Below the pieces are notes generated by a model. It did not search any database and was not told the DNA's origin. It saw nothing but the letters and a program-made list of their open reading frames with translations. Below are positions 1 through 11,414 of a stretch of DNA of 64,000 nucleotides, piece after piece (position 1 is the stretch's first letter; each line of letters starts with the position of its first letter). Origin of the DNA: Bradyrhizobium sp. CB1015. Lineage in GTDB: Bacteria; Pseudomonadota; Alphaproteobacteria; Rhizobiales; Xanthobacteraceae. Made by a program: the position numbers and the translations under genes. Location: assembly GCF_025200925.1 (NCBI RefSeq), contig NZ_CP104174.1:6138001-6202000 (forward strand), read 5' to 3'.

Positions 1-1495
1 CGGCGCCGCCGATCGAGCCGAGATAGAAGCCGCCATACTTCTTGCAGGCCTCGCGCACCGCCGGCGCGCGGTTGCCCTTGGCCACCATCACCATCGAGCC
101 GCCGGCGGCCTGGAACTGGTCGACGAAGGAATCCATGCGGCCCGCAGTGGTCGGACCGAACGCGCCGGAGGCGTAGCCCTCGGGCGTCTTGGCGGGACCG
201 GCGTAATAGACCGGATGGTTCTTGAAGTAGTCCGGCAGCGGCTCGCCCTTCTCCAGCCGCTCGCGCAGCTTGGCATGCGCGCTGTCGCGCGCGACGATCA
301 TGGTGCCGGTCATCGAGACCCGCGTCTTGATCGGATATTTCGAGAACGTCGCCAGGATGTCCTTCATCGGCTGGTTGAGGTCGATCTTGACGACCTCGCC
401 GCCGAGCGACTGCTCGACCTGCGGCAGGTACTGCGCCGGATTGTGCTCGAGCTCCTCGAGATAGACGCCGTCCTTGGTGATCTTGCCGAGCACCTGGCGG
501 TCGGCCGAGCAGGACACGCCAAGCCCGATCGGGAGCGAGGCGCCGTGGCGCGGCATACGGATCACGCGCACGTCGTGGCAGAAATACTTGCCGCCGAACT
601 GCGCGCCGACGCCGAGCGACTGCGTCATCTTGTGGATTTCCTTCTCCATCTCGACGTCGCGGAAGGCGTTGCCGTCGGGCGAGCCGTGCGTCGGCAGCGC
701 ATCGAGATAGCGGGCGGAGGCGAGCTTCACGGTCTTCATGCACAGCTCGGCCGAGGTGCCGCCGATCACGATGGCGAGGTGATAGGGCGGGCACGCGGCG
801 GTGCCGAGCGTGAGGATCTTTTCCTTGAGGAACGCGAGCAACCGGTCCTTGGTCAGCACCGAGGGCGTGGCCTGGAACAGAAAGCTCTTGTTGGCGGAGC
901 CGCCGCCCTTGGCCATGAACATGAACTTGTAGGCGTCATCACCCTCGGCGTAGATCTCGCACTGCGCCGGCATGTTGTTGGCGGTGTTCTTCTCTTCAAA
1001 CATCGAGAGCGGCGCGACCTGCGAATAGCGCAGATTGCGACGCAGGTAAGCATCGCGCGCGCCTTCGGACAGCGCCGCCTCGTCGTCGCCGTCGGTGATG
1101 ACGTTGCAGCCCTTCTTGCCCATGATGATCGCGGTGCCGGTGTCCTGGCACATCGGCAGCACGCCGCCAGCGGCGATATTGGCGTTCTTGAGGAAGTCCA
1201 GCGCGACGAACTTGTCGTTCGGGCTGGCCTCACTGTCCTCCAGGATCGAGCGGAGCTGCTTCAGATGGCCTGGGCGCAGATAATGGTTGATGTCGCCAAA
1301 GGCCGCCTCGGACAGCGCCCGCAGCGCCTCGCGCGACACCACCAGCATGTCCTTGCCGAGCACCTTCTCGACCCTGACGCCCTCGGACGAAATCTTCTTG
1401 TACGGCGTCTCGTCCTTGCCCAGCGGGAACAGCGGGGTGTGCTTGTAGGGCGGAACGGGCTTGGACTGGTCGGGGAAGGCGGTCGGAGCGTTCAT
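1..1495 (-). CDS. fumA: Class I fumarate hydratase (C-terminus cut by window edge)
   Basis: Iron-sulfur fumarase of the class I (FumA/FumB) family, which interconverts fumarate and malate in the TCA cycle. Reading the minus strand from the ATG at 1495 gives an open frame with no stop before the window edge, about 498 residues. Family-typical segments include [15 protein letters not shown] near residue 119, [12 protein letters not shown] with the following [11 protein letters not shown] (cluster-ligand cysteine region), and the C-terminal [15 protein letters not shown]. Cysteines in MCQDTG, AACPPYH and GVSCSADR are consistent with the three 4Fe-4S ligands. The first residues ([19 protein letters not shown]) match the usual short N-terminus, which supports the start. 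The extreme C-terminus is missing because of the window, not because of a mutation. Confidence 0.93.
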   Translation of the reverse strand, partial: MNAPTAFPDQSKPVPPYKHTPLFPLGKDETPYKKISSEGVRVEKVLGKDMLVVSREALRALSEAAFGDINHYLRPGHLKQLRSILEDSEASPNDKFVALDFLKNANIAAGGVLPMCQDTGTAIIMGKKGCNVITDGDDEAALSEGARDAYLRRNLRYSQVAPLSMFEEKNTANNMPAQCEIYAEGDDAYKFMFMAKGGGSANKSFLFQATPSVLTKDRLLAFLKEKILTLGTAACPPYHLAIVIGGTSAELCMKTVKLASARYLDALPTHGSPDGNAFRDVEMEKEIHKMTQSLGVGAQFGGKYFCHDVRVIRMPRHGASLPIGLGVSCSADRQVLGKITKDGVYLEELEHNPAQYLPQVEQSLGGEVVKIDLNQPMKDILATFSKYPIKTRVSMTGTMIVARDSAHAKLRERLEKGEPLPDYFKNHPVYYAGPAKTPEGYASGAFGPTTAGRMDSFVDQFQAAGGSMVMVAKGNRAPAVREACKKYGGFYLGSIGGA

Positions 1496-1706
1496 GGGGC
1501 AAATCTCGGGGTTTCGGGGCCCTGACGGGCCTCTCAGCATAGAAGCGTTCTAAGCGCATTTTAGCCAGAAAAGAAAGGGAGCGGTGCGCATGGGAGGGGT
1601 AGTCCGGCACGGGAAGCCATTGGCACAGCTCGTGGAAATGCCTCTGCCCACCCTTGCGCTTCGCGCCCGCCGACGCTTGAATGCGCGCCCTAAGGGGCTT
1701 TTGATC

Positions 1707-2180
1707 ATGACATTGAACTTGAACGTCCGCGGCGCGATCCTGGCCGCCGCCGCCATCACCGGCCTTGTGACTCTCGCTTCGCCTGCCCGCGCCGATCGCT
1801 GCGACGACAGCGCCAAGGAGCTGGCGAACCAGATCGACCGCCTCAAGGTGAATTTCCGCGCCGCCAACATCGTGTATCTCACGCACCCGGCGGCCAAGGA
1901 GCTGTCGGTCGGCTGCCGCGGCGACAAATATTCGATCGAGCTCTTTGCCAAGGGTGATCGCAAGCCGAAGCCGGAGTTCTACGCGCTGGTCGGCTCGATG
2001 GCGGCGATCGTCTTCACCGTGACCAAGGACGACACCACGACGGGCGCGACGCGCTGCCTGAAGCGGATGGGCCTACTCCGCGGCGACAAGGTCACGATGC
2101 GCTACCGCCGGCTCAACATGGAATGCACCCGCACCAAGACGGAGGCGTCCATCGCGATCACGCGCGGCAAGGACGAATAG
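1707..2180 (+). CDS. Exported hypothetical protein
   Basis: A 157-residue protein of unknown function. The ATG at 1707 is chosen because it follows an AAGGGG Shine-Dalgarno-like stretch at 1692-1697 and opens directly into a signal peptide: a hydrophobic stretch AAAAITGLVTLASPARA, cleaved near residue 28, followed by DRCDDSAKEL. The mature part is basic and has three cysteines (DRCDD, VGCRGD, TRCLKR) plus a fourth near the C-terminus (MECTRT), so two disulfides are possible in the periplasm. No catalytic motif is recognised. An in-frame start at 1584 would add 41 unlikely residues. It is divergent from the fumarase gene and followed by an intergenic repeat. Confidence 0.7.
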   Translation: MTLNLNVRGAILAAAAITGLVTLASPARADRCDDSAKELANQIDRLKVNFRAANIVYLTHPAAKELSVGCRGDKYSIELFAKGDRKPKPEFYALVGSMAAIVFTVTKDDTTTGATRCLKRMGLLRGDKVTMRYRRLNMECTRTKTEASIAITRGKDE

Positions 2181-2247
2181 GCGGGGACTCTTCCGCACTT
2201 GCTGCGGACACGTTGCTCATGTGACGTCGACGCAGCCGGCCACACAC

Positions 2248-2340
2248 TCCGTCATTGCGAGCGCAGCGAAGCAATCCAGTCTGTCTCCGCGGAGAGAGTC
2301 TGGATTGCTTCGTCGCAAGGGCTCCTCGCAATGACGAGGA
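2248..2340. repeat. Palindromic intergenic repeat, copy 1
   Basis: An imperfect palindrome of about 90 bp whose ends read CGTCATTGCGAGCG and CTCCTCGCAATGACG and whose centre is TCTCCGCGGAGA flanked by CAATCCAG and CTGGATTG. The same element recurs at 4281, 15104 and, as a half copy, at 33163. It is a short dispersed element of the REP/RIME kind common in Bradyrhizobium genomes. The rest of the 306-bp gap 2181-2486 shows no gene. Confidence 0.85.
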
Positions 2341-2486
2341 GAGATTTCGTCGTCTCCATCGCAGCGCGGATGAGGCCGAAGTAGCGTCGTATCGCTCACA
2401 TTCCCTCGCATTTTAGCGATTGGCTTGAAGGAAATTTCGCTCCTCGCAGGGCAGGCTCGATTGTTTCCATGTGTGAGGATTTGCGG

Positions 2487-2660
2487 ATGAAGGTTTCCAC
2501 CGTTGCGCCCCCGCCGATCGCGATCGTGGTTCCGAACTACGACACGACCAAGCCGCAGGACGATCAGACCAAGGTCAAGGACGAGGATCCGACCTTCAAG
2601 CCGCAGCCGCCGGCGCCGCTGCCGCCGGGTCAGGGCACGCGGATCGATCAGCTCGCCTGA
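2487..2660 (+). CDS. Small proline- and aspartate-rich hypothetical protein
   Basis: A 57-residue protein beginning MKVSTVAPPPIAIVVPNYD and ending GTRIDQLA. It is rich in Pro, Lys and Asp (TTKPQDDQTKVKDEDPTFKP, then a PPAPLPPG stretch) and has no membrane segment or known motif, so it is probably disordered. The ATG at 2487 lies 6 bases after a GAGGAT Shine-Dalgarno at 2475-2480. An upstream in-frame ATG at 2469 lacks one. A hairpin terminator follows closely, which supports a real monocistronic unit. Function is not recognisable. Confidence 0.6.
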   Translation: MKVSTVAPPPIAIVVPNYDTTKPQDDQTKVKDEDPTFKPQPPAPLPPGQGTRIDQLA

Positions 2661-2682
2661 TCAGGCTTGCCAAAGCCGACGC

Positions 2683-2707
2683 GCCCGATCCGGTCGATCG
2701 GGCTTTT
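2683..2707 (+). terminator. Rho-independent terminator of the small ORF
   Basis: Stem GCCCGATC / GATCGGGC (2683-2690 and 2696-2703), 5-nt loop, then TTTT at 2704-2707. It lies about 20 bp after the stop of the 57-residue ORF. Confidence 0.7.
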
Positions 2708-2776
2708 GGCGTGTCCGGCCGCATCTTTGCCGGATAGCTGGACCAGGATCGTGCGCCATTCGCCCAGGACCTGCGC

Positions 2777-3451
2777 ATGATCGCACGGCTGCTGTTGCAG
2801 AACACGGTGTTCGTCGTCGGCATGGGCGCGCTGCTGTTCGCGTGCGCCGGGACGCTGCATTGGCCGTCGGCCTGGGCCTTCCTCGCCATCTCCGCCCTCC
2901 TCGGCCCACTCTGCGGCTGGTGGCTCTACCGGATCGATCCGGCGCTGCTCGCCGAACGTCTGCGGCCGGTCTTGCAAAAGGATCAGCCCGCCGCCGACAA
3001 GATGTTCATGGCCCTGTTCATCGCCGCCCTGCTGGCCTGGCTTGCCGTGATGGGGCTTGACCGCCGCGTTCGATCCTCGGACATGCCGACGGCGTTGCAG
3101 GTGCTCGGCCTCGGGCTGTTCCTGGTCTCGACATTGTTCACCATGTGGGTCTTCCGCGAGAACTCGTTCGCCGCGCCCGTGGTGAAGCTGCAAGCCGAGC
3201 GCGCGCAGCACGTGATCTCGACCGGTCCCTACGCCTATGTCCGCCACCCCATGTACAGCGGCATGGTCCTGTTCTTCACCGGCGTGCCGTTGCTGCTGGG
3301 GTCGTGGTGGGGACTTGCGATGATGCCGCTCTTCATCGCCCTGTTCGCAGTCCGCATCCCGATCGAGGAGCGCACGCTGCGCGAGGGCCTGCCGGGCTAT
3401 GCCGATTATACGGCGCGGGTGCGCTATCGCCTTATCCCCGGCGTCTGGTGA
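2777..3451 (+). CDS. Isoprenylcysteine carboxyl methyltransferase (ICMT/PEMT) family membrane protein
   Basis: A 224-residue integral membrane protein with about five hydrophobic segments (near 5-24, 28-48, 75-95, 110-128 and a pair around 165-195). The diagnostic C-terminal half of the ICMT/phospholipid methyltransferase superfamily is present: GPYAYVRHPMYSGMVL near residue 152, and EERTLREGLPGYADYTARV near the end, containing the EE pair and the Y-x-x-Y segment that form the SAM pocket. Such proteins transfer methyl groups from SAM to lipid or isoprenoid-type substrates at the inner membrane. The bacterial substrate cannot be told from sequence. It stands alone, convergent with the GST gene. 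Confidence 0.85.
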   Translation: MIARLLLQNTVFVVGMGALLFACAGTLHWPSAWAFLAISALLGPLCGWWLYRIDPALLAERLRPVLQKDQPAADKMFMALFIAALLAWLAVMGLDRRVRSSDMPTALQVLGLGLFLVSTLFTMWVFRENSFAAPVVKLQAERAQHVISTGPYAYVRHPMYSGMVLFFTGVPLLLGSWWGLAMMPLFIALFAVRIPIEERTLREGLPGYADYTARVRYRLIPGVW

Positions 3452-3479
3452 ACGCGCCTCACGTCCTGCACGAAATCGG

Positions 3480-4187
3480 CTATTGATCCAGCTCGCGATA
3501 GCGGCGGAAAATGCCCTGCTCGTTGAAGGGAATGCGGCGCTCGCTTGCGAGATAGGCCTTGATGTTGGGCCGCGCGGCGATGCGGTCGTGCAGGCCGACG
3601 AGGCCGGGGACATCGGCTTCGAACGCCTTCATGCGTTTGGGGAAGGCATAACGCAGCCCCTCGACGATCTGGAACAGCGAGAGGTCGACATAGGTCGGCC
3701 GGCGACCGGTGACATAGGTGCCGCCGTTTGCGCCGAGAAGCTGCTCGAAATAGCCGAGATATTTCGGCACCCGCTCGTCCCAGAACTCGGCCGTGCGCTT
3801 CTTCGCCGGCGCCTTCTGGTCCTCATAATAGAGCGAGGGTCCGAGCGGATGATGGGTGTCGTGGATCTCGACGACGAAGTCCGCGATCGTGAGCTGAAGC
3901 TGGTGCACCCAGAGCCGGCCGGCTTCCGTCTTCGGCGCAAGCCCATGGCGGGCGCCGAGATAGAGCAGGATGTTGGCGGTCTGGCCGATGACGAGCTTGC
4001 CCGCTTTCAGGAACGGCGGTGCAAAGGGCGGCGTGCCGTTCTGCGCGTCCATCATCTTCATCATCGCGGCCACCCCGCGCGGACCGCGCGCGACATCGAC
4101 GTAAGCGGCGCCCGCCTCCTCCAGCGCCAGCCGCACATATTCGCCGCGGCCCTGGATCTCGGGCCAGTAGTAGAGCTCGTATTTCAT
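3480..4187 (-). CDS. Glutathione S-transferase family protein
   Basis: A 235-residue cytosolic GST-fold protein. The N-terminal thioredoxin-like domain starts MKYELYYWPEIQGRGEYVR, whose Tyr and the YWPEIQGRGE segment resemble the sigma/alpha-like GST active-site start. The conserved cis-Pro region is TPPFAPPFLKAGKLVIGQTANI (near 51-72). The all-helical C-terminal domain carries the N-capping motif RPTYVDLSLFQ (near residue 165), where Asp normally caps helix 6. The ATG at 4187 is used because the 12 upstream in-frame residues are low-complexity and Arg/Ser-rich. Substrate is unknown. It is followed upstream by a palindromic repeat at 4281. Confidence 0.88.
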   Translation of the reverse strand: MKYELYYWPEIQGRGEYVRLALEEAGAAYVDVARGPRGVAAMMKMMDAQNGTPPFAPPFLKAGKLVIGQTANILLYLGARHGLAPKTEAGRLWVHQLQLTIADFVVEIHDTHHPLGPSLYYEDQKAPAKKRTAEFWDERVPKYLGYFEQLLGANGGTYVTGRRPTYVDLSLFQIVEGLRYAFPKRMKAFEADVPGLVGLHDRIAARPNIKAYLASERRIPFNEQGIFRRYRELDQ

Positions 4188-4280
4188 GGGAGAGGTCCGT
4201 GAGCGTGGAGGCGATCGGACCAATGTAGCATGCGGCTCAAGGTTCCGTCAGGGTGAGGCGGAACGGCGGTTCGACATACT

Positions 4281-4371
4281 CCGTCATTGCGAGCGCAAGC
4301 GAAGCAATCCAGAAATGCCTCCGCGGAGACACTCTGGATTGCTTCGTCGCAAGAGCTCCTCGCAATGACGG
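4281..4371. repeat. Palindromic intergenic repeat, copy 2
   Basis: Same element as at 2248: CCGTCATTGCGAGCGCAAGC at one end, GCTCCTCGCAATGACGGG at the other, with CAATCCAG / CTGGATTG and the CCTCCGCGGAGA centre. It sits between the GST gene and the lectin-like gene. Confidence 0.85.
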
Positions 4372-4395
4372 GTGGAGAGAGCTTCGCGCCTCAGC

Positions 4396-5076
4396 TCAAT
4401 TCGCCGCGAAACAATACAGCAGCCCGTCGCCGCCGGTGCTCTTCAGATCGGCCTGCGAGCAGCCGCCGTCGGGACCGCGCGAGGGGTGAGAGCTGTTCCA
4501 GGACTTCGAGGGCTCGTCGTCGCGCAGGCCCTTACGATCGGCGTGGCCGACGACCGCCGCGCCTTGCGTGCTCGACGTCCAATTCTTGCAGGTCTTGTCG
4601 TCACCCGCGGCAAAAGCTGTGCCGTCGGCCTGCGATCCCGTGAGGATGTCGTGCCGGTTCGGCTGGTCGCCGGCACCATTGATGACCTCACCCTTTTCGC
4701 TGAGCGCAGTCTGCTTGGTGAGATTGTTGGTCGCGCTGTGCAGCTCGGCGACGTCCTTGGCGATCACCGTGCCCTTGGCGTTCTGCCACGGTCCCTTGCC
4801 GATACGGTCCTTGGCGTTGATGGCCGGCTTGCCGTCGGCGGCCTGCGTCGAGAGATAGGCACGCCAGGTCTTGGTGCCGGCGCCTGCGGTCTGAGCAAGC
4901 TTCTGGCAATGCGCGTCGGCTCCTTCGAGACCGCCGAGATCGGCGCCCTTGCCGGGCCCGTTGGAGGTCACGAAGAAGGTCATGTCGGCCAACTGCGCCT
5001 GCGCCGATGGGACAGCAAGCAAGACCATGGTTAGCGCAACACTGGAAATCGTCATGGATTTCTCGATACGGATCAT
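4396..5076 (-). CDS. Exported lectin-like protein (C-type lectin/endostatin-like fold, tentative)
   Basis: A 226-residue secreted or periplasmic protein. The start at 5076 (MIRIEKSMTISSVALTMVLL) gives a clear signal peptide ending in AVPSAQA. The mature protein opens MTFFVTSNGPGKGADLGGL and continues GADAHCQKLAQTAGAG and KTWRAYLSTQ, the pattern of a bacterial family related to the C-type lectin/collagen NC10-endostatin fold. Cysteines occur in DAHCQKL, DKTCKNW, GGCSQAD and LLYCFAAN, enough for two disulfides. The C-terminus contains SHPSRGPDGGCSQADLKSTG. Ligand and role are unknown. A longer frame to 5118 exists but starts in charged sequence. The fold assignment rests on family resemblance only. 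Confidence 0.65.
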   Translation of the reverse strand: MIRIEKSMTISSVALTMVLLAVPSAQAQLADMTFFVTSNGPGKGADLGGLEGADAHCQKLAQTAGAGTKTWRAYLSTQAADGKPAINAKDRIGKGPWQNAKGTVIAKDVAELHSATNNLTKQTALSEKGEVINGAGDQPNRHDILTGSQADGTAFAAGDDKTCKNWTSSTQGAAVVGHADRKGLRDDEPSKSWNSSHPSRGPDGGCSQADLKSTGGDGLLYCFAAN

Positions 5077-5163
5077 CCTGTCCTCCCAAAGTTGTTTTTG
5101 TTCGCCGCCTGACTTCAACCCGAGGCGCCCCCGCTTATTCCGATGCCGTGCTGCGAGAGGCCC

Positions 5164-5199
5164 AAAAGAAAAGGGCGCCGTGCCGAAGCACGACGCCCT
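5164..5199 (-). terminator. Terminator of the Tim44-domain gene
   Basis: On the minus strand: AGGGCGTCGTGC, a TTCG tetraloop, GCACGGCGCCCT, then TTTCTTTT. It lies 20 bp past the stop at 5221. Confidence 0.8.
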
Positions 5200-5220
5200 G
5201 GTTCCTCATCTCATCCGCGA

Positions 5221-6210
5221 TCAGTTGGTCTGCTGGATCGCCGACAATTCCCAGCCGGTGCCCGGCCGGCGGGCGAAGGTCCAGATCTCGGTCGCCTCGC
5301 CCGGCTGCTCGCTGCCGGCGACGATCGCGCCGGTGTTGCGATCCACCGTCTTGTCGGTGAGCGCGAAGCGCAGCGCCACCGTGGCGTAGTCGGTCTCGCC
5401 TTCGCGCCAGGCTTCCGCGAGGTCGCCCTGCAACAGCTTCACATTCGTGACCTTGTTGATCACGTTGCGGGTGCGGTTCTGGGCGAGGTCCTGTTCGAAA
5501 TAGGAGACCATTTCCGGCGTCGCGAGGGTGTGCAGCTTGGCCACGTCCTCGTTCGACCAGGCGGCCTGGATCTCGCCGAGCAGCCGCTCGAACGCCTCGT
5601 AGTCATCCGGCTTGATCTCGAGCGGCGCATTGTTGGCGCCGAAGCCGAAGCCGCCAAGTCCACCGCCAAGTCCACCAGCGAGGCCGCTGCGATAGTTCGT
5701 TTGCGGTCCGGGCGCTGCGCCGGCATCAGCATTGGCGTAAGCCGCCCGCGGGGCGTGACGGCGCTGCCACCAGGACATCGCCAACCGCACCACGAGGACC
5801 ACCAGCGCGATCTGGATGATCAGGCCGAGGATCGAGGACAGGCCGCCAAGGCCGCCGAACAGGCCGCCACCGAACAGCATGCCGAGCAGGCCGGCGCCGA
5901 GGAAGCCGGCCGCGAGGCCGCCCATGAAGCCGCCGGCGCGGCCGAACAGGCCGCCGCGCGCCGGCGCGGAAGCAGCCGAATTCATGCCCGCACCCGGCTG
6001 GGTGTAGGTCCGGTTGAACTGCGAGGTCGAGCCCGGCGCGGTCGTGGTCGACGGCGGAGCCGAATAGGTGCGCGAGCCGCGCGAACCCGACGACATGCCG
6101 CCACCGACGCGCGCGTCGGCGGACGAGATCGCCAGCGCGGTCGGCAGCGCAAGCGCCAGCACGACGGCGATCGTCTTGAAGAGAGTGCGGGATCGTTGCG
6201 AGAAAGTCAT
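5221..6210 (-). CDS. Tim44-like domain protein, membrane-anchored
   Basis: A 329-residue protein. It begins with a signal or anchor sequence (LFKTIAVVLALALPTALAIS), then a Ser/Thr/Gly-rich low-complexity linker, then a very Gly-rich hydrophobic region (GGFMGGLAAGFLGAGLLGML) and a second membrane segment IIQIALVVLVVRLAMSWW. The C-terminal ~130 residues form the Tim44/NTF2-like domain: YEAFERLLGEIQAAWSNEDV, TPEMVSYFEQDL and TEIWTFARRPGTGWELSAIQ. Alphaproteobacterial Tim44-like proteins are thought to act at the inner membrane, but their function is unsettled. The ATG at 6210 is chosen over 6234 because it begins at the conserved signal region. A strong terminator follows. Confidence 0.85.
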   Translation of the reverse strand: MTFSQRSRTLFKTIAVVLALALPTALAISSADARVGGGMSSGSRGSRTYSAPPSTTTAPGSTSQFNRTYTQPGAGMNSAASAPARGGLFGRAGGFMGGLAAGFLGAGLLGMLFGGGLFGGLGGLSSILGLIIQIALVVLVVRLAMSWWQRRHAPRAAYANADAGAAPGPQTNYRSGLAGGLGGGLGGFGFGANNAPLEIKPDDYEAFERLLGEIQAAWSNEDVAKLHTLATPEMVSYFEQDLAQNRTRNVINKVTNVKLLQGDLAEAWREGETDYATVALRFALTDKTVDRNTGAIVAGSEQPGEATEIWTFARRPGTGWELSAIQQTN

Positions 6211-6466
6211 GTGCGTTTCCCAAATCCCCGGCATGGGGACGTGCCCCTAAGATGGTCAGACTTCCCGAAAAGTGAAGCCGGTTTCGGAACCCATGGCTGC
6301 GGCCCTCAGTCGCGGGGATGTGGCAAAAGCCCATATTTGGCGGGGGTTTGGCCAGGGAGACGCGCGGAACCGCGGTCGCCCGTTACCGGCGGGCTTGGGG
6401 GCGGGATTTCAGCTTTTTCCCGGGTCCTTTCGAAGCGCAACTCCATCCGCCGTCGTTACGAGGAGC

Positions 6467-9052
<2,586 letters not shown>

Positions 9053-9207
9053 TCTCGAGCTGGCGCAGCCTGTCGGCAGAGAATCAACGCGCCACGGGGC
9101 GCGTGGGGTCCTCCCTGCCTGAATCGGACCCTGAGGTGCAAGGGCAGCAGGGGCGAAAGGTACGCTGATTCCCAGATTACGGCCATTTCCGGTACATTTC
9201 GGGTGTT

Positions 9208-10287
9208 TTATCCCCGTCCGGCGCCAAATCCCCGCTTCAGGCGCATGACGTAGCCGATGACCTCGGCGACGGCGTGGTAGTGCTCGGTCGGGATTTCCTG
9301 GTCGATGTCGACGGTGGCGTAGAGCGCGCGGGCCAGCGGCACGTTCTCCACGATCGGGATATCGTGCTCGCGCGCGATCTCCCGGATCTTGAAGGCGAGG
9401 TTGTCGACGCCCTTGGCGACGCAGATCGGCGCGGTCATGCCGCGCTCGTAGGACAGCGCCACCGAATAGTGGGTCGGGTTGGTGATGATCACGGAGGCCT
9501 TGGGAACCGCCGCCATCATGCGCTTCTTCGCGCGCTGCTGCCGCAGCTGCCTGATCTTGCCCTTGATGTGCGGGTCGCCTTCGGACTGCTTGAACTCTTC
9601 CTTGATCTCCTGGAGCGACATCTTCTGGCGCTGGAACCAGCTGCGGTACTGGAAGAAATAGTCGGCGATGGCGACGATCGCGAGTGCGGCGACCACCGCG
9701 CCGAGCAGATGGATGGTCAGGCTGGTGCTGGCGCCGAGCATCGCGGCCGGATCGAGCCTGACCATCGCCTCCATGCGGTGCCGCTCCGGCCACAGGATCA
9801 TGGTCATGACCACGCTGAGCGCGACCAGCTTGCCGATGCCTTTGAGGAAATTGGCGGCGGCCTGCTTGCCGAAAATGCGCTTGAAGCCGGCGCCGGGCGA
9901 AATCTTGTTGAACTTGGGCTTGAGGGACTCAGCCGACCAGACCAGGCGGTGCTGCAGCATGTTGCCGGCGATGGCCGCCAGCACCAGCATCAACAGGGGC
10001 ACGCCGACCGCGGCAAGCACGGCGAGTTCGATCTGCTGCATCAGCGCCAGCAGAGCCTTGCCGTCGGTCTTGATCATCCAGGAATTGGCAAGCAGGTTGC
10101 GCATCGGCGTCAGCAGCCCGCTGCCGACCGAACCTGAGAAGGTGGAGACGACGAGCGCGCCGCCGGCCATCATGAACCAGGTGTTGATCTCCTGGCTCTT
10201 GGCGACGTCGCCGCGTTGAAGCGCATCGTCGAGGCGTTTTTGCGTCGGGTCTTCTGTTTGACTTTCGGGATCGTTGTCTTCCGCCAC
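9208..10287 (-). CDS. flhB: Flagellar type III export switch protein FlhB
   Basis: A 359-residue protein of the flagellar export gate that switches substrate specificity from hook to filament. It has the charged N-terminus EDPTQKRLDDALQRGDVAKS, four membrane segments (near 36-58, 85-112, 145-165, 185-212), and the cytoplasmic domain with the autocleavage motif NPTH at 270-273 (VIITNPTHYSVAL). It ends shortly after the conserved HYHAVAEVIGYVMRL. The start is a GTG at 10287. A large hairpin begins at the very next base, so the region immediately upstream of the start is base-paired in its DNA/RNA form. It follows fliR on the same strand. Confidence 0.97.
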   Translation of the reverse strand: MAEDNDPESQTEDPTQKRLDDALQRGDVAKSQEINTWFMMAGGALVVSTFSGSVGSGLLTPMRNLLANSWMIKTDGKALLALMQQIELAVLAAVGVPLLMLVLAAIAGNMLQHRLVWSAESLKPKFNKISPGAGFKRIFGKQAAANFLKGIGKLVALSVVMTMILWPERHRMEAMVRLDPAAMLGASTSLTIHLLGAVVAALAIVAIADYFFQYRSWFQRQKMSLQEIKEEFKQSEGDPHIKGKIRQLRQQRAKKRMMAAVPKASVIITNPTHYSVALSYERGMTAPICVAKGVDNLAFKIREIAREHDIPIVENVPLARALYATVDIDQEIPTEHYHAVAEVIGYVMRLKRGFGAGRG

Positions 10288-10455
10288 GTAGCGCCCGCTT
10301 TCCGAAGTTCGTCACCCTCGCCGCCGCCTGTGCACGAACTTCGGAAAGCACAAGGGCGCTACAAGACTCTAAGTTTTCTAGTGCCGCTGATCGATTTGAA
10401 GTTCCTGGTTGGACTCGCGGCTCGCACTGCAGGAACTTCAAATCGGCGGCACTAG
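10288..10455. repeat. Paired bulged hairpins between flhB and fliR
   Basis: Two adjacent palindromes. The first (10288-10370) has outer arms GTAGCGCCC / GGGCGCTAC and inner arms GCTTTCCGAAGTTCGT / ACGAACTTCGGAAAGC. The second (10379-10455) has outer arms CTAGTGCCGC / GCGGCACTAG and inner arms GATTTGAAGTTCCT / AGGAACTTCAAATC, with a small bulge between outer and inner arms. Both share the core GAAGTTC. The pair fills nearly all the gap between the fliR stop and the flhB start. Confidence 0.85.
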
Positions 10456-10463
10456 GATCCCCG

Positions 10464-11234
10464 TCACTTGAGCGGCATCATCTGGTGCATGACACCGATG
10501 AAATAGTCGAGAAAGGTGCCCATCATCGCGGTAAGCACCACGGCGAGCACCAGGAAACCCGCGAAGATCGACAGCGGCACGCCGACGAAATAGACCTGCA
10601 TCTGCGGCATCAGCCGCGCCAGCACACCCAGCCCGATGTTGAAGACGAGGCCGAACACCAGGAACGGCCCGGAGAGCTGCAGGCCCAGGCGGAACGCGGC
10701 GGCGAAGGCGCGCGTTGCGAGCGAGGCGACGTCGCCGCTCGACACGGTCTCGCCCGGCGAGAAGATCGTGTAGCTGTCGTTCAGCGCCGCGATCACCAGA
10801 TGGTGGCTGTCGGTGGCAAACAGCAGCGTCACGCCCAGCATGGTCAGGAAGTTGCCGACCAGCACACCCTGCTGTCCCTGCGTCGGATCGACGGAGGTGA
10901 CGAAGCCGAGCCCCATCTGCTGCGCGATCACGGATCCCGCGACCTGGAGCGCCGACAACGTCACGCGCGCGGTCGCGCCCAAGACGATGCCGATCGCGAT
11001 CTCATGCAGCATCAGCACCAGCAGCGGCGCCAGCGAGCCCATGTCGACCTGGTAGGCATTGCGATGCAGCGGCAGGATGATCAGCGTCAACAGCAACGCG
11101 ATCGACAGCTTGATCCGCGTCGGAATGTTGGTCTCGCCGAGCCCTGGCAGCAGCATCACCATCGCGCCGACCCGGGCGAAGGCGAGCATGAAGGAAGCGG
11201 CGAGCGCCGGCAGCAGCGAGACGTCGATGCGCAT
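10464..11234 (-). CDS. fliR: Flagellar export gate protein FliR
   Basis: A 256-residue polytopic protein of the FliPQR export channel. It starts MRIDVSLLPALAASFMLAFARVG, includes the typical ARVGAMVMLLPGLGETNIPTR and GEIAIG-like LHEIAIGIVLGATAR, then GSVIAQQMGLGFVTSVDP and QVYFVGVPLSIFAGF. About six hydrophobic segments are present. The ATG at 11234 is chosen because it gives the usual FliR N-terminus. The frame stays open 58 codons upstream, but those read through the palindromic hairpin. A GAGG nine bases before the ATG lies inside that hairpin arm. Confidence 0.96.
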   Translation of the reverse strand: MRIDVSLLPALAASFMLAFARVGAMVMLLPGLGETNIPTRIKLSIALLLTLIILPLHRNAYQVDMGSLAPLLVLMLHEIAIGIVLGATARVTLSALQVAGSVIAQQMGLGFVTSVDPTQGQQGVLVGNFLTMLGVTLLFATDSHHLVIAALNDSYTIFSPGETVSSGDVASLATRAFAAAFRLGLQLSGPFLVFGLVFNIGLGVLARLMPQMQVYFVGVPLSIFAGFLVLAVVLTAMMGTFLDYFIGVMHQMMPLK

Positions 11235-11235
11235 A

Positions 11236-11404
11236 GCCGAATGCCTCGGCTCCAACATCCGCATGCCATCGCGGCAGGCACTTTTGCGAATGTTGGAGCC
11301 AAAGAGGCATTCGCAAATATCAATAGTCGTGCGGCTATTGGATTTGACATTCGCCAACGCGACTCGCGGAGCCCCCAGGGCGAATGTCAAATCCACCGCA
11401 CGAC
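11236..11404. repeat. Paired bulged hairpins between fliR and fliQ
   Basis: Two adjacent palindromes with the same layout as at 10288. First (about 11236-11316): outer arms GAATGCCTC / GAGGCATTC and inner GGCTCCAACATCCGC / GCGAATGTTGGAGCC. Second (11327-11404): outer GTCGTGCGG / CCGCACGAC and inner GGATTTGACATTCGCC / GGCGAATGTCAAATCC. Here the shared core is (A)ACATTCGC rather than GAAGTTC. Confidence 0.85.
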
Positions 11405-11414
11405 GCATTGTGCC

